The notes under the pieces: generated by a model
Told to the model about the DNA's origin: nothing
Seen by the model: only the letters and a program-made list of their open reading frames with translations
The model's database searches: none
Shown here: piece by piece, positions 10,230 through 19,158 of the stretch
Layout of the letters: each line of letters opens with the position of its first letter
Numbering within the stretch: the stretch's first letter is position 1
From: Phycisphaerae bacterium
GTDB taxonomy: Bacteria; Planctomycetota; Phycisphaerae; Phycisphaerales; SM1A02
Direction of reading: 5' to 3'
Assembly (NCBI GenBank): GCA_016795065.1
Contig: JAEUIU010000060.1
Span: 1 to 64,000, forward strand
Length of the DNA: 64,000 nt
Translations under genes and position numbers: made by a program

Positions 10230-11582
10230 TCAGCCAGCGCCGCCGCCGAGGATCTTGTCCGCGGCCGCCTCTGCCGTTTCATCCGGCACGACCGCACCTT
10301 CGGGAGTGGGTTCCGCTCGGCCTGATGCCGAGCGGCTTCCCCCGAGAATGCTGTCCGTCGCGGCCCGATCCTCGTCGGCCCGGGCATCTGCCTGGGCCTT
10401 CTCGGCGGCCTGCGTTTCGGCGACCTCGCGTGCCCGCATCGAGCATTCCTGCACAACGCGATCAGCCAGTTCGTCGGACATGCCAAGTTCCTGAACGAGC
10501 ACCGGCGTGCCAACCTCTTCGATGTCGAAGACGCTGATCATGCCCAAGGCGCCCATTCGGTCGAGCATCTCGTCGGTCACGCCAGAGACCGAACGGACGG
10601 TGCTCTCGAGAATCCCGAGGCCCTTCGCAAACTCGGCCGGGGTGAGAATGTCGACGTCCCAGCCGGTGAGGCGGGCCGCCAGACGCACGTTCTGTCCGCG
10701 CCGACCAATCGCCAGGGAAAGTTGGTCCTCACGCACGATGATCGTGGCCCGCCCGAGTTCGAAGCAGAGGCTGACCTCTTCCACTTCGGCGGGTTTCAGG
10801 GCGTTGGCGATGAGGATCTGGCTCGATTCGTTCCAGCGGACGATGTCGATCTTCTCGCCGCCGAGCTCGTCGACGATGTTCCGGATTCGGCTGCCGCGCA
10901 CGCCGACGCAGGCTCCGACCGCATCGACCTTCGAGTCGACGCTGGAAACCGCGAGCTTGGTGCGGAAGCCCGGCTCCCGGGCCATGGCCTTGATTTCAAT
11001 GACCCGCTCGGCGACCTCGGGCACTTCGGTCTCGAAGAGCTTGCGGATGAAGTCCGGGTGCGACCGGGAGAGCACGATCTTGACTTGGGTCGGGGCGTCG
11101 CGGACGTCGAGGATCAGGCAGCGGACCCGATCGCCGGGCTGGAACTGCTCGCCCGGAATCTGCTCTGAACGGGGCATGAAGCCCTCGGCCCGGTCGATCT
11201 GGACAACCAATGCCCCACCTTCGTAACGCTGGGCAACGCCCGTGACGAGCTCACCCTGTCGCTTCGCAAACTCGTCGAGGAGGCTGTTGCGCTCGTCCTC
11301 GCGGAACTTCTGGATCATCACCTGCTTGGCGGTCTGGGCAGGGATACGCCCGAGCTTCTCAAGGCCGATGAACTCGCGGGTCCCCTCTTCGGTGTTTCTC
11401 CAAAGGGTGATCTTCCCGCTCAAGCGATCCATTTCACACCCGAACTCCTCGGTATCGAGAGAGTTGAAGTGCTTTCGGGCCGCGCTGATCATCGCCTGCT
11501 CCAAGTCGTGGATGAGCAGTTCACGATCGATGTTCCGGTCGCGGGCGATGGAGTCGAGGATGCGAAGGGTTTCGGAATTCAT
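10230..11582 (-). CDS. nusA: Transcription termination/antitermination factor NusA
   Basis: NusA binds RNA polymerase and nascent RNA and modulates pausing, termination and antitermination. The 450-residue product shows the N-terminal polymerase-binding domain (residues 1-125), an S1 domain (about 130-195, GELVTGVAQRYEGGALVVQI) and two KH domains (CVGVRGSRIRNIVDELGGEKIDIV, then AIGRRGQNVRLAARLTGWDVDI). A helix-hairpin-helix-like C-terminus and an Ala/Glu-rich tail complete it. The start at 11582 (MNSETLRILDSI) was chosen because that is where family homology begins. An upstream in-frame ATG would add 33 unrelated residues and run into the hairpin at 11675-11705. No rimP is visible upstream, although rimP commonly precedes nusA. 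Confidence 0.96.
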   Translation of the reverse strand: MNSETLRILDSIARDRNIDRELLIHDLEQAMISAARKHFNSLDTEEFGCEMDRLSGKITLWRNTEEGTREFIGLEKLGRIPAQTAKQVMIQKFREDERNSLLDEFAKRQGELVTGVAQRYEGGALVVQIDRAEGFMPRSEQIPGEQFQPGDRVRCLILDVRDAPTQVKIVLSRSHPDFIRKLFETEVPEVAERVIEIKAMAREPGFRTKLAVSSVDSKVDAVGACVGVRGSRIRNIVDELGGEKIDIVRWNESSQILIANALKPAEVEEVSLCFELGRATIIVREDQLSLAIGRRGQNVRLAARLTGWDVDILTPAEFAKGLGILESTVRSVSGVTDEMLDRMGALGMISVFDIEEVGTPVLVQELGMSDELADRVVQECSMRAREVAETQAAEKAQADARADEDRAATDSILGGSRSASGRAEPTPEGAVVPDETAEAAADKILGGGAG

Positions 11583-11674
11583 GGGAAGCTCGAGATGGGT
11601 TGTTGGGATGTGCTGGACGGACGAGGGGGCCTTGGGCCCGCCGCGACCGAGGAGGAGCTGGTTCAAAAGCAGAA

Positions 11675-11705
11675 AGGCCACCTGAGCGAAACGCTCACGT
11701 GGCCT
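11675..11705 (-). terminator. Rho-independent-like hairpin upstream of nusA
   Basis: The arms AGGCCAC-c-TGAGCG and CGCTCA-c-GTGGCCT pair over 13 bp with one C/C mismatch around an AAA loop. Read on the minus strand, the stem runs straight into TTTCTGCTTTTG, a U-rich tail. It ends 93 nt before the nusA start codon. It therefore either terminates a minus-strand transcript upstream of nusA or acts as an attenuator in the nusA leader. NusA autoregulation by leader termination is known in other bacteria. Confidence 0.6.
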
Positions 11706-11876
11706 GTCGTCGGACCGAGGGGCGAGGACCTGCTACTCGGGCGCAGGACCCTCCAACGGGTGCCAAGTGGAACTCTTCAGGGCCTTGATGCGCCCCCCCA
11801 GGAAACGGGAGGGGAGCTGCCTTGCCGCCCGGCATATGAGCCGAGCGCCAAGGCCTAGGGCCTTGCCGTGACGACA
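11705..11876 (-). ncRNA. Candidate structured RNA upstream of nusA (unassigned)
   Basis: The two ends pair as TGTCGTC (11705-11711) with GACGACA (11870-11876). Inside lie a perfect 7-bp hairpin (11849-11865, loop TAG) and an 8-bp hairpin with one A/A mismatch (11726-11750). A terminator-like hairpin follows at once on the minus strand. This is the layout of a small RNA gene of about 170-200 nt, or of a nusA leader. It was compared by eye with RNase P RNA, SRP RNA, tmRNA and initiator tRNA signatures and none matched; 6S RNA is possible but unproven. Confidence 0.3.
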
Positions 11877-11896
11877 ACCATGGACGCGCAACGGCG

Positions 11897-11989
11897 TCAT
11901 GGCTGGGGCACGGTCATGCAAGAGCTTCCGCCGGTGGGGCAGTTGCCAAGCATGGCGAAACTGGGTGCGAGGTCGTTCATGCCAGTCAT
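11897..11989 (-). CDS. Possible 30-residue Cys-containing peptide
   Basis: A short frame (MTGMNDLAPS... ending GNCPTGGSSCMTVPQP) holds two cysteines eight residues apart near the C-terminus, 21 bp upstream of the candidate structured RNA. No ribosome-binding site is visible. It may be a chance frame, a leader peptide or a small peptide gene; nothing in the neighbourhood looks like a peptide-modification enzyme. Confidence 0.15.
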   Translation of the reverse strand: MTGMNDLAPSFAMLGNCPTGGSSCMTVPQP

Positions 11990-12384
11990 GATGTTCTGGG
12001 CTCGAAGGACGGAATCGCGTACCGCAGCTCTACAGGAGTTCCAGCAGAGCAGACGACAGGTCACCGACCCACAAGTCACCCCCCACGCGGAGGGTGGCAG
12101 TGGATCAGAAGTGGACAGTCTACGGGGAAGCCACCGGATGCGTCAATAAGCGGATTGACTTGGCGTCGAGCTTCGTCCCCGACCCCCCTTCATCCCCCGC
12201 TTCCAACCGAAGCTTCCGGTGGCAACGCAGTGCGTTTCGAACGCCCCAACTCCGTCGCGACCGGGGTGCATTCGGTCATTTCCTGAAGTCCGATCGGAGA
12301 CTTCGCCATGGAAATCCGCCTTGCCGAGAGAGATCCTCAGCCCGGCGGGTGTCGGGCGGGATTCGTCTCGAGAGGAGACTCCGC

Positions 12385-14310
12385 ATGAAGTCCATTCGTC
12401 GCTCCGCCGCCACGGCCCTGATCGCCTTCAGTCTTTCGGTTGGCTTTGACGCCAGCCACTCCGCCTCGGCCGATGGTCCGGTTGGAACAGGAATCACCTA
12501 CCAAGGACAGCTGCGTCAGGCGGGCCTCCCCTACCAGGGAACCGTTGGCATCCTTCGTTTCCAACTCTTTGACGGTGCAGGAGCTGGAGCTGTCGCCGTC
12601 AGCGCCCCCATCGAGTTCAACGATGTTCTGGTGACAGACGGACTCGTGACGGTGGACTTGGATTTCGGGCTGTTGGCCTTCGCCGGAGACGAGCGCTGGC
12701 TTGAGATCACCGTCGACGGAACAGTGCTCGCCCCCCGTCAACGTTTGGCTGCCGCTCCCTTTGCGCTCTTCGCGTTAAGCGGCAACGAAGGTCCGCAAGG
12801 CCCGACGGGCCCGGCAGGCCCCACCGGAGCAACGGGACCGCAGGGGCCGATCGGCCAAACGGGTCCTGCGGGTCCGACCGGAGCGACCGGGCCACAGGGC
12901 GCAACGGGGCCGATCGGTCCCCAGGGCGTCGCCGGCCCAACCGGCCCGGAGGGCGCGACCGGTCCTGCCGGCCCGCAAGGTCCTGCCGGCAGCAATTCGC
13001 TCTGGACCATCAATGGCACAGCCATGAACTACACCGGCGGGAACGTGTCCGTCGGCACCACGCTTCAGCAAGGCCGGGTGACCATCTATCCCGCGGCTGG
13101 CGACGGCGGCACGCAGATTGGCCTCTACGTTCGCAACACCAACACGTCCCTCCAGACGGTCGCCGGTCAGTTCGTGAGCGATTCGACCAACGGGACCGCA
13201 CTCATCGCCAGTGCCCTGGCAACCACCGGGCCGGCTCGAGCCCTTTCCGCCAGCACTGCGAGCAACAACGGCCGCGCCGTCTACGGCCTGGCGTCCGCTG
13301 CGACCGGCGAGAACTACGGCGTCTATGGCGAGTCCAACAGCGCCACCGGCTGGGCCGGGTACTTCGATGGCCGTGGCTATTTCGCTTCGACCACGCTCAT
13401 CGGGCGCACCACGACCATCGGCTCCGAGATCTTTGGCATCCGCCATCCGACAACCACTGGCTATGGCGGCATGTACGTCGATGTCGCCGGCGCGAACGCC
13501 CAGCCTTTTTATGGCTATGCGTCGGCGGGTAGCGCTCTCGGCTGGACCTATATCGAAGGCAGCACGGGCACCTGGTACCTCAACAACAGCGGCACCCACC
13601 TGACGGTCGAAACCAGCGGCGATGTGGGCATCGGCACGACCGCCCCTGCCACGAAGCTTCATGTGGACGGCGGTTCGGACGCCAGCGTCGCCGGCGGCGG
13701 TTTCGCGACGTTCGGCTCCACGGCGAGCCTCAACGTCGTCATCGACAACAACGAGATCATGGCCCGCTCCAACGGCGCGGTCGCAGCGCTTTCCCTCAAT
13801 CACGAGGGCGGCGAGGTGCGCATCGGCCAAGGAAGCGGCGGCACGGGTCGCCTGATCACACCTGTCCTTCAGATTACCGGCGGATCGGATCTTGCGGAAG
13901 GATTCGATGTCGCTTCGCACGGTGACGTGAAGCCCGAAGCGGGCATGATCGTCTGCATCGATCCGGCGAATCCGGGCAAGCTCGTTCTGAGCAGCAAGGC
14001 CTACGACCGCACCGTTGCCGGCGTCATCTCCGGGGCCAACGGCATCAAGCCGGGCATGGTCATGGGCCAAGAGAACTCGATCGCCAACGGACTTCTGCCG
14101 GTGGCCCTCACCGGTCGCGTCTATGTCCACGTCGAGACCTCGGCCGGCGGCATTGAGCCGGGCGACATGCTGACCACCTCCGATGTTCCGGGCTTTGCGA
14201 TGAAGGTGACCGATCCGAATCGCTGCCACGGGGCGATCATCGGCAAGGCGATGTCGGGTCTCTCCGAAGGCGAGCGCGGCTTGGTCCTCGTTCTCGTCAA
14301 CCTCCACTGA
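12385..14310 (+). CDS. Secreted collagen-like (GXY) repeat protein with beta-rich tail-fibre-like C-terminus
   Basis: The start at 12385 follows a GAGGAG box at 12372-12377. The 641-residue product begins with a signal peptide (cleavage near SASADG, about residue 31) and a domain of about 100 residues with the [16 protein letters not shown] motif. Next come 24 consecutive collagen-type G-x-y triplets (residues about 133-204), then a long Gly/Ser/Thr/Asn-rich beta region. It ends in a compact module of about 150 residues ([52 protein letters not shown]) as seen on phage-tail-like and surface fibres. It is probably a trimeric surface fibre. The downstream gene starts 41 bp later, so a three-gene operon to 16221 is likely. 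Confidence 0.85.
   Translation: MKSIRRSAATALIAFSLSVGFDASHSASADGPVGTGITYQGQLRQAGLPYQGTVGILRFQLFDGAGAGAVAVSAPIEFNDVLVTDGLVTVDLDFGLLAFAGDERWLEITVDGTVLAPRQRLAAAPFALFALSGNEGPQGPTGPAGPTGATGPQGPIGQTGPAGPTGATGPQGATGPIGPQGVAGPTGPEGATGPAGPQGPAGSNSLWTINGTAMNYTGGNVSVGTTLQQGRVTIYPAAGDGGTQIGLYVRNTNTSLQTVAGQFVSDSTNGTALIASALATTGPARALSASTASNNGRAVYGLASAATGENYGVYGESNSATGWAGYFDGRGYFASTTLIGRTTTIGSEIFGIRHPTTTGYGGMYVDVAGANAQPFYGYASAGSALGWTYIEGSTGTWYLNNSGTHLTVETSGDVGIGTTAPATKLHVDGGSDASVAGGGFATFGSTASLNVVIDNNEIMARSNGAVAALSLNHEGGEVRIGQGSGGTGRLITPVLQITGGSDLAEGFDVASHGDVKPEAGMIVCIDPANPGKLVLSSKAYDRTVAGVISGANGIKPGMVMGQENSIANGLLPVALTGRVYVHVETSAGGIEPGDMLTTSDVPGFAMKVTDPNRCHGAIIGKAMSGLSEGERGLVLVLVNLH
12781..12996 (+). repeat. 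Collagen-like GXY tract
   Basis: The tract consists of 72 codons forming 24 uninterrupted G-x-y triplets, mostly GPQ, GPT, GPA and GAT, inside the 12385-14310 gene. Proline at the second position is frequent, as required for a triple helix without hydroxyproline. Confidence 0.9.
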
Positions 14311-14351
14311 TGTCCGCACGTCAGAAGCTTGCACTTCAGAAGGAGACATGG

Positions 14352-15782
14352 ATGCATCACATTCATACAACCGCGCTGGCAGCGGTCTTGGGAATCGCGA
14401 CGGCTGCGTCCGGGCAGACCTCGTCGCTCATGCGGTTCGATACCACGCCGCACATCGAAGGTTCGGGCGTTCATTCCCGACCGGCTAGTTCGCCGACGAA
14501 CGACACGCCAGGCGAGACCGATCTCGAAGCACGCTCGTATTCCATCGTCCGCTCGCCGGGGGCGCACTTCATCCGGGTGCACTTCGGCACGTTCGATCTC
14601 GATACCGCGAGCGAGATCCACATCACGTCCGTTGCCGACGGAGCCACCCAACGCTTCACGCATGCGATGCTGGAGGCCTGGGATGGCTGGAGCGCGATCT
14701 TCAACGGCGACGCGGTCGTCGTCCAGCTCATGGTCGCATCGGGCGAGAGCGTCTCGTTCTCGACCGACGAGATTGCCGTGAACATCCAGGACAACGACGC
14801 CGGCGCGGGTGAGGGCGGCGTCGCCACCCTGTGCGGTGCGGACAACCGGACCGCTTCGAATGATTCGCGCGTCGGGCGCCTTTCCGGGGCCAACTGCGGA
14901 AGCGGTGGCGGATGCGGCGGCTGCACGGCGTGGCTCACCTCGGTCGGGTGTGCCTTGACCGCCGGTCACTGCGGCATGGCCTCTGGCGGGCTCATCGAGT
15001 TCAACGTTCCCGCATCCAACAGCGCGGGACAGCCCGTCGCTTCCGCACCGGAGGACCAGTATCCGGTGGGCAACTTCTATTACGCGTTCCAAAACGGCGG
15101 CGTCGGGTTTGACTGGGCAATGATGGATGTGGGCCCCAACGCCAACACGGGCCTGCGTGCCCATTGGGTGCAGGGCTACTTCCACCTCGATCCCGAACTC
15201 TCCGGCGACGGCACGACGCTGCGCATTACCGGGTGCGGCGTCGACAACTCGCCTTCGGGAAGCCAGCCGGGCGCCTGCTGCGCATGGGACGACAACGGCA
15301 ACTGCACCCACGCGGGCTGCAACTCCACGTCGCTCACGGTGCAGACCTCCACCGGGCCCCAAACCGATTCAGGATCCAACTTTGTTCGTTACGCGGTGGA
15401 CACCGAACCGGCGAACTCGGGAAGCCCGGTCATCCGGACCTCTACCGACTTCGCCGTCGGTATCCACACCAACGGTGGCTGCACATCCGGAGGAGGAGAG
15501 AACTCCGGAACGCGGATCGCCCAAGCGACCCTCTCGGAGTATCTCGGGGTCTTCCTCGGAGCCGACTCCGTGTTCGTCGACTACGCGGACATTTCGGTCT
15601 TCGAGTTCGGCACGGCCGTCTATCCGGCCCAAACGTTCACGGCCGGCTACTCCCTTGCGGGGAGCGGCGACTCGGTTTGGTTTGCGGGTGGCAGCTATAC
15701 CTCAGCCAACGGAAACACCGGCACCTTCACCAAGGCCATCACGCTTCGTGCCGCCTCCGGCGTGGTCACGATCGGAAACTAA
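14352..15782 (+). CDS. Secreted trypsin-like serine protease
   Basis: The start at 14352 lies 6 nt after an AGGAG box. A signal peptide is present (AAVLGIATAASGQ). The 476-residue product has the chymotrypsin-fold triad in order: His in LTAGHCG (about residue 206), Asp in GFDWAMMDVG (about 259) and Ser in EPANSGSPVI (about 363). Cysteines CGGC and CGAD flank the His region, consistent with disulfides. About 90 residues of beta-rich sequence follow the protease domain. Its place between the collagen-like gene and a small tail-only protein suggests a surface or extracellular role; the substrate is unknown. Confidence 0.85.
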   Translation: MHHIHTTALAAVLGIATAASGQTSSLMRFDTTPHIEGSGVHSRPASSPTNDTPGETDLEARSYSIVRSPGAHFIRVHFGTFDLDTASEIHITSVADGATQRFTHAMLEAWDGWSAIFNGDAVVVQLMVASGESVSFSTDEIAVNIQDNDAGAGEGGVATLCGADNRTASNDSRVGRLSGANCGSGGGCGGCTAWLTSVGCALTAGHCGMASGGLIEFNVPASNSAGQPVASAPEDQYPVGNFYYAFQNGGVGFDWAMMDVGPNANTGLRAHWVQGYFHLDPELSGDGTTLRITGCGVDNSPSGSQPGACCAWDDNGNCTHAGCNSTSLTVQTSTGPQTDSGSNFVRYAVDTEPANSGSPVIRTSTDFAVGIHTNGGCTSGGGENSGTRIAQATLSEYLGVFLGADSVFVDYADISVFEFGTAVYPAQTFTAGYSLAGSGDSVWFAGGSYTSANGNTGTFTKAITLRAASGVVTIGN

Positions 15783-15810
15783 CAACTCGCTCACGGCAAG
15801 GGAGACATCT

Positions 15811-16221
15811 ATGCGAACACGAACATTCTGTCTGGCGACGACGGTGATACTCGTCTCGTCCATCGCCTTGGCGGGTGATGACGACGGCGCCGGCACGCCG
15901 GACCTCTCCTGGCACACTGTCGACGGCGGCGGCGGGCTCTCCAGCGGCGCGGGCTTTTCGCTCGAAGGGACGATCGGGCAATGCGACGCTGGCGATCTGC
16001 TTGTCGGAGGTGAATTCACCTTCGAAGGTGGCTTCTGGGCCATCATGCCGCAGTCTCCTGCCTGCGCTGCCGACTTCGACCAGAGTGGCGATGTCGGAGC
16101 TCCGGACCTGGCCATCGTCCTCGGTGGATGGGGAACCGGCATCGGCGACCTCGACGGCAATGGCATTGTCGGCGCGCCTGACATCGCCATCCTGCTCGGT
16201 GCCTGGGGCGAGTGCCCGTAA
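15811..16221 (+). CDS. Small secreted protein with duplicated planctomycete dockerin-like tail
   Basis: The 136-residue product has a signal peptide (LVSSIALAG), a domain of about 55 residues with a GGGGLSSGAGFSLEGTIGQ motif, and a C-terminal pair of calcium-loop-like repeats. The repeats are DFDQSGDVGAPDLAIVLGGW and DLDGNGIVGAPDIAILLGAW. The tail resembles dockerin type I loops but is widespread in Phycisphaerae without cellulosomes, so it probably serves cell-surface sorting or Ca2+ folding. A GGGAGA ribosome site lies about 6 nt upstream. It is the last gene before the terminator at 16250-16285. Confidence 0.8.
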   Translation: MRTRTFCLATTVILVSSIALAGDDDGAGTPDLSWHTVDGGGGLSSGAGFSLEGTIGQCDAGDLLVGGEFTFEGGFWAIMPQSPACAADFDQSGDVGAPDLAIVLGGWGTGIGDLDGNGIVGAPDIAILLGAWGECP

Positions 16222-16249
16222 GACGAGCGACTGGCGGGAATGAGAGAAA

Positions 16250-16285
16250 GGGGGCGGACCGGTGTGTGCAAGTCGGTCCGCCCCC
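16250..16285. terminator. Strong bidirectional hairpin terminator between convergent genes
   Basis: A perfect 11-bp GC-rich stem (GGGGGCGGACC with GGTCCGCCCCC) surrounds a 14-nt loop and is followed on the plus strand by TTGTGTG. It sits between the end of the secreted-protein operon (16221, plus) and the end of the PRC-barrel gene (16321, minus). Confidence 0.85.
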
Positions 16286-16320
16286 TTGTGTGATGACGTC
16301 AGATGTCCCGACGGAAGTCG

Positions 16321-17571
16321 TTACTCGTTGACGCTGGCCGTGCGGTTTCGGTAGTAGTTCTCGACTTCGCTGTTGAAGGTCTGGTTGGCCGTCGTCGGCC
16401 AGTTGGACTTGTCGAAGCCAGGGGCGTTCTTGAGGCGGTCCTTCGTCACCGGGAAGACCACGCTGCCGTCCTTGCGGGCCGTCAGGGAGGTCCAAGGAAC
16501 GGCGAAGAGCTTGTCGTTGAAGCCCATGAAGCCGCCGAAGGAAAGAACGGCGTAGGAGACCTTGCCGGTTGAGGGGTCGACCACGACGTCCTCGATCTCG
16601 CCGAGGGCCTCGCCAGACGGGCTCTTGATGTTCATGCCAAGCACTTCGGTGAGCTTGATCATGTTCATCGCCGTGCCCTTCGGAACTTCGACGTCCTTGC
16701 CGTAGAGATCCGTGTGGTAGTAGTCGGCGATTGGACGCCCGAACTCCTCGGTGTGCATGTTGGGCCAACTGTTCCACTGGAACGAGGGGGCGCTCTCAAG
16801 CGTTCGCCCACCATCAAGATCAAGACGATCGGGCTTGCTGTGGTGGCGGAAGGAGTTCCACGGGACCGCGACCAGGCGATCGACGTTGCCGTCGAGGTCC
16901 ACGATCACGTACGCCACACGGCCGCGGGCATCGTCGATCGCGATCTCCTCGATCTCACCGACCTTGCGGTTGGTGCCGTCGTAGATGTCCTTCCCGATGC
17001 ACTCGCTCGCCTTGGCGATCCCGTAGGCGCGATCGGCATCATGAGGGTTCTTCGGATCGCGCGGTTCGCGTACATCGCGCGAATCGCGAAGGTAGGTCCC
17101 GTCGTCGGAGTAGCCACGTGTGGCGACGACCTTGCCGGTTCCAAGATCGACCGCCGCGACCATGACCTTGCCTTCCTTGTCGACGACGGTAATGTCGATC
17201 ACGGAGCTGCCTCCGTCACCGCCCTTGCGGCACCGTGCCTCGACGGCCTGGCCGTTGAACTGGCGCTCGGCGGCATCAATGGCCTTTTGAAGCGTCGTAC
17301 CGTTCTGGCGCATCATCTCGGCGGTGCGCTTCGCATCGGCGGACTGGCCCATGGCGTCGGCCTTGCCTATCGTGCGATCGTCGCGGGTTCGGATGGTGGC
17401 GCCATCGGTACCAGGCGCGTTGTCACGCTGGCCGTCCTGATCGCGAATCGGCCCGCCTCGCTCCTGGAGCAAGGGGGCGGCGGCCACGGCACCGACGATG
17501 GAGCCGACCACGAGGGCAGTGCCAAAGAACTGACGATAGGTACTTGCTGCTGTCGCTGTGCTGAGATTCAT
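16321..17571 (-). CDS. Two-domain PRC-barrel envelope protein
   Basis: The 416-residue product starts at 17571 after a GGAAGAG box. A hydrophobic N-terminal segment (GTALVVGSIVGAVAAAPLL) is a signal peptide or anchor. A charged region with a possible PepSY-like stretch (residues about 75-150) follows. Two PRC-barrel domains come next: about 175-230 (SECIGKDIYDGTNRKVGEIEEIAI) and about 300-385 (VLGMNIKSPSGEALGEIEDVVVD). PRC-barrels are found in photosynthetic reaction-centre H subunits, RimM and many stress proteins; no photosynthesis gene is nearby. It heads a run of stress-type small genes. Confidence 0.85.
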   Translation of the reverse strand: MNLSTATAASTYRQFFGTALVVGSIVGAVAAAPLLQERGGPIRDQDGQRDNAPGTDGATIRTRDDRTIGKADAMGQSADAKRTAEMMRQNGTTLQKAIDAAERQFNGQAVEARCRKGGDGGSSVIDITVVDKEGKVMVAAVDLGTGKVVATRGYSDDGTYLRDSRDVREPRDPKNPHDADRAYGIAKASECIGKDIYDGTNRKVGEIEEIAIDDARGRVAYVIVDLDGNVDRLVAVPWNSFRHHSKPDRLDLDGGRTLESAPSFQWNSWPNMHTEEFGRPIADYYHTDLYGKDVEVPKGTAMNMIKLTEVLGMNIKSPSGEALGEIEDVVVDPSTGKVSYAVLSFGGFMGFNDKLFAVPWTSLTARKDGSVVFPVTKDRLKNAPGFDKSNWPTTANQTFNSEVENYYRNRTASVNE

Positions 17572-17676
17572 CTCTTCCAATCCTTCATGAGTGGTGCGCC
17601 GATCGGTCTCGCCCACCGGTCAGCGCGCATTCGAAACGCGGAGTCACAAACGTGAGATTGAGGACCGGAACGTTCT

Positions 17677-18201
17677 CTACCGCGAGGCAACGGCCCGTTC
17701 GCCGCCGACGCCGACGTCGGTCGCGCCGGCCCGGGTGAGAATGTCCTTGGCCCGGCTGACTTGTTCGCTCGTCGTGGTGTGGACAGAGATCAGTACATTG
17801 CCGTCCTTGATCTTGCCCTCATAGCGCTTGGCCTCAAGTTCGGGGATGCCAATGCCAATGAGCGCACCGGCGATCCCACCGACAGCGGCGCCGACGGCAG
17901 CGCCACTCAAGGCGGCCATGATTGGCCCGGCCGCGATGAACGGGCCAAGTCCCGGGATCGCGAGGAGACCGGCGCCGGCGAGCAGGCCTATGGCTCCACC
18001 GAGGACGCCGACGGATCCAGCGCCGACCGCAGCGCCTTCAGGGGCCTTCGTGTTGGCCTCATGGGCAAAGTCGCGAGATCCGGAACGGTCCGGTAGCAGC
18101 ACGGAGATGTCGCCGCGGTTGAAGCCACTGACGTCAAGGTTGCCGACGACCTCGTTGGCCTTGACGGTGTTGGGCACGATGCCATAGACGGATTGGGGCA
18201 T
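17677..18201 (-). CDS. YflT/general-stress-17M-like protein with glycine-rich membrane segment
   Basis: The 174-residue product starts at 18201 after an AAAGGAAA box. An N-terminal domain (VYGIVPNTVKANEVVGNLDVSGF) is followed by a Gly/Ala-rich hydrophobic hairpin (about residues 62-118), and a C-terminal ferredoxin-like half (GKIKDGNVLISVHTTTSEQV) completes it. This arrangement is typical of 'general stress protein 17M-like' or DUF1269-type proteins. It is likely induced by stress and membrane-associated; no biochemical role is known. Confidence 0.75.
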   Translation of the reverse strand: MPQSVYGIVPNTVKANEVVGNLDVSGFNRGDISVLLPDRSGSRDFAHEANTKAPEGAAVGAGSVGVLGGAIGLLAGAGLLAIPGLGPFIAAGPIMAALSGAAVGAAVGGIAGALIGIGIPELEAKRYEGKIKDGNVLISVHTTTSEQVSRAKDILTRAGATDVGVGGERAVASR

Positions 18202-18300
18202 TGGTTTCCTTTGAGAGGATCCGGACGGAACCGGATCGGGGTGAGGCCGGTATGCGCCGGCGAGTTTGCGAAGGTGGATGCAACGGTCCGGCATACCCGA

Positions 18301-18687
18301 TCAGGACGTCTTGACCGAGAGCCGGTTGAGGACGGAGGAGACTCCGGCAACAGTCTTCGCCTTCGATTCCACGGTCGACCGTTCCGCCTCGGTATCCACG
18401 AACCCATCGAGGGTGACCAGGCCGTTCGCGGTGACGACCGTGCAGTTCTTCGCCTGAACGGAGAGAGACGGGTCGTCGACGAGAAGCCGGCGAATCTCGG
18501 CGCTGATCCGAATGTCCTCTGGCTTCTCGGATTGTTCGAAGGCCGAGGTTGTGCCGCTTTCGCCATTGCGTGCCGTGCCGCTGCTACCGTTCGCTGGTGG
18601 CGAAGGAGAGGTTGGACGATCGCAGCCTTGAGCGAGAAGGACGGACGACGTCAGAAGGGCGCCGAGTGCGATGCGTGGATGTCTCAT
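18301..18687 (-). CDS. BON-domain lipoprotein
   Basis: The 128-residue product has a GAGGAG ribosome site and a lipoprotein signal (LLTSSVLLAQGC). A Ser/Gly-rich linker leads to one BON domain (about residues 60-128: ISAEIRRLLVDDPSLS, then VTLDGFVDTEAERSTVESKAKTVAGV). BON domains bind lipids or peptidoglycan and occur in OsmY-like stress proteins. It belongs to the small stress cluster 16321-20140. Confidence 0.85.
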   Translation of the reverse strand: MRHPRIALGALLTSSVLLAQGCDRPTSPSPPANGSSGTARNGESGTTSAFEQSEKPEDIRISAEIRRLLVDDPSLSVQAKNCTVVTANGLVTLDGFVDTEAERSTVESKAKTVAGVSSVLNRLSVKTS

Positions 18688-18837
18688 GTCAGATCTCCTC
18701 GGAGTGGTGGATAGGCTTGGACCAGGTGCGCCGCGTGCCGTCACAGGGAGCTGCGACCGACATGCGCTGTGGGAATCGGGGCTGTCTCGAGCAGCGTCTT
18801 ACGGACCTTCGCATTGGGCCTCGCTGTCGACGCCTCG

Positions 18838-19158
18838 TCAGGGCTGCTTCGGCACGAGTTGTGCGGCAGCCGTTTCAGTGGTCACCGGCGGATAGGCCTG
18901 GGCCTCTCTCTCAGGCTTCGGAAGGACGACGGATGGATCGGGTTCCAGGGGATGGGCAGCGAGGCCGGCATCAACGAGCAGGTCGCATGCAATCTCGCAC
19001 GCGCTCGCGTCGTCGCATTCGACGACCGCAGACGTGACCGTCACGGTCCGAATGGTGAGACCGTCGACCTCATACAGCGTGCGTTGGACGCGATCAACGC
19101 GATCGTCGTCGGTCGCCCCGTCGTCAGGATGCTCGATCAGAATCGTTCGACGTGTCAT
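18838..19158 (-). CDS. Uncharacterised 106-residue protein
   Basis: The frame starts after a clear AAGGGAAG site and has a strongly acidic middle. The first 65 residues look like a small alpha/beta domain (RTLYEVDGLTIRTVTVTSAVVECDDASACEIACDLLVDAG) with three cysteines; the rest is Pro-rich and low complexity. No family was recognised. It is the first gene of the minus-strand stress cluster and faces the plus-strand gene at 19509 across a 350-bp shared upstream region. Confidence 0.55.
   Translation of the reverse strand: MTRRTILIEHPDDGATDDDRVDRVQRTLYEVDGLTIRTVTVTSAVVECDDASACEIACDLLVDAGLAAHPLEPDPSVVLPKPEREAQAYPPVTTETAAAQLVPKQP

Larger units (their letters stand above)
11583..12384. other. Long intergenic region between divergent nusA and collagen-like genes
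   Basis: About 800 bp without a convincing protein gene. It contains a terminator-like hairpin on the minus strand (11675-11705), a set of compensating stems up to 11876 that may be a structured RNA, and one short Cys-containing reading frame (11897-11989). From about 12000 to 12384 I see only the leader of the collagen-like gene, with its ribosome-binding site at 12374-12377. Confidence 0.6.

Noticed and set aside
12094-12384. 97-residue N-terminal extension of the collagen-like protein
   Set aside because: The ATG at 12385 has a GAGGAG site and begins a clean signal peptide; the upstream frame is low in hydrophobic residues and looks non-coding.
12775-14370. 531-codon minus-strand frame opposite the collagen-like gene
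   Set aside because: Composition follows the complement of GXY and Gly-rich codons; no motif, no ribosome site.
18852-18870. CGGCACG-N4-GTGCG, a weak sigma-54-like match on the plus strand
   Set aside because: It lies inside the 3' end of a minus-strand gene, has two mismatches and no plus-strand gene follows for over 600 bp.
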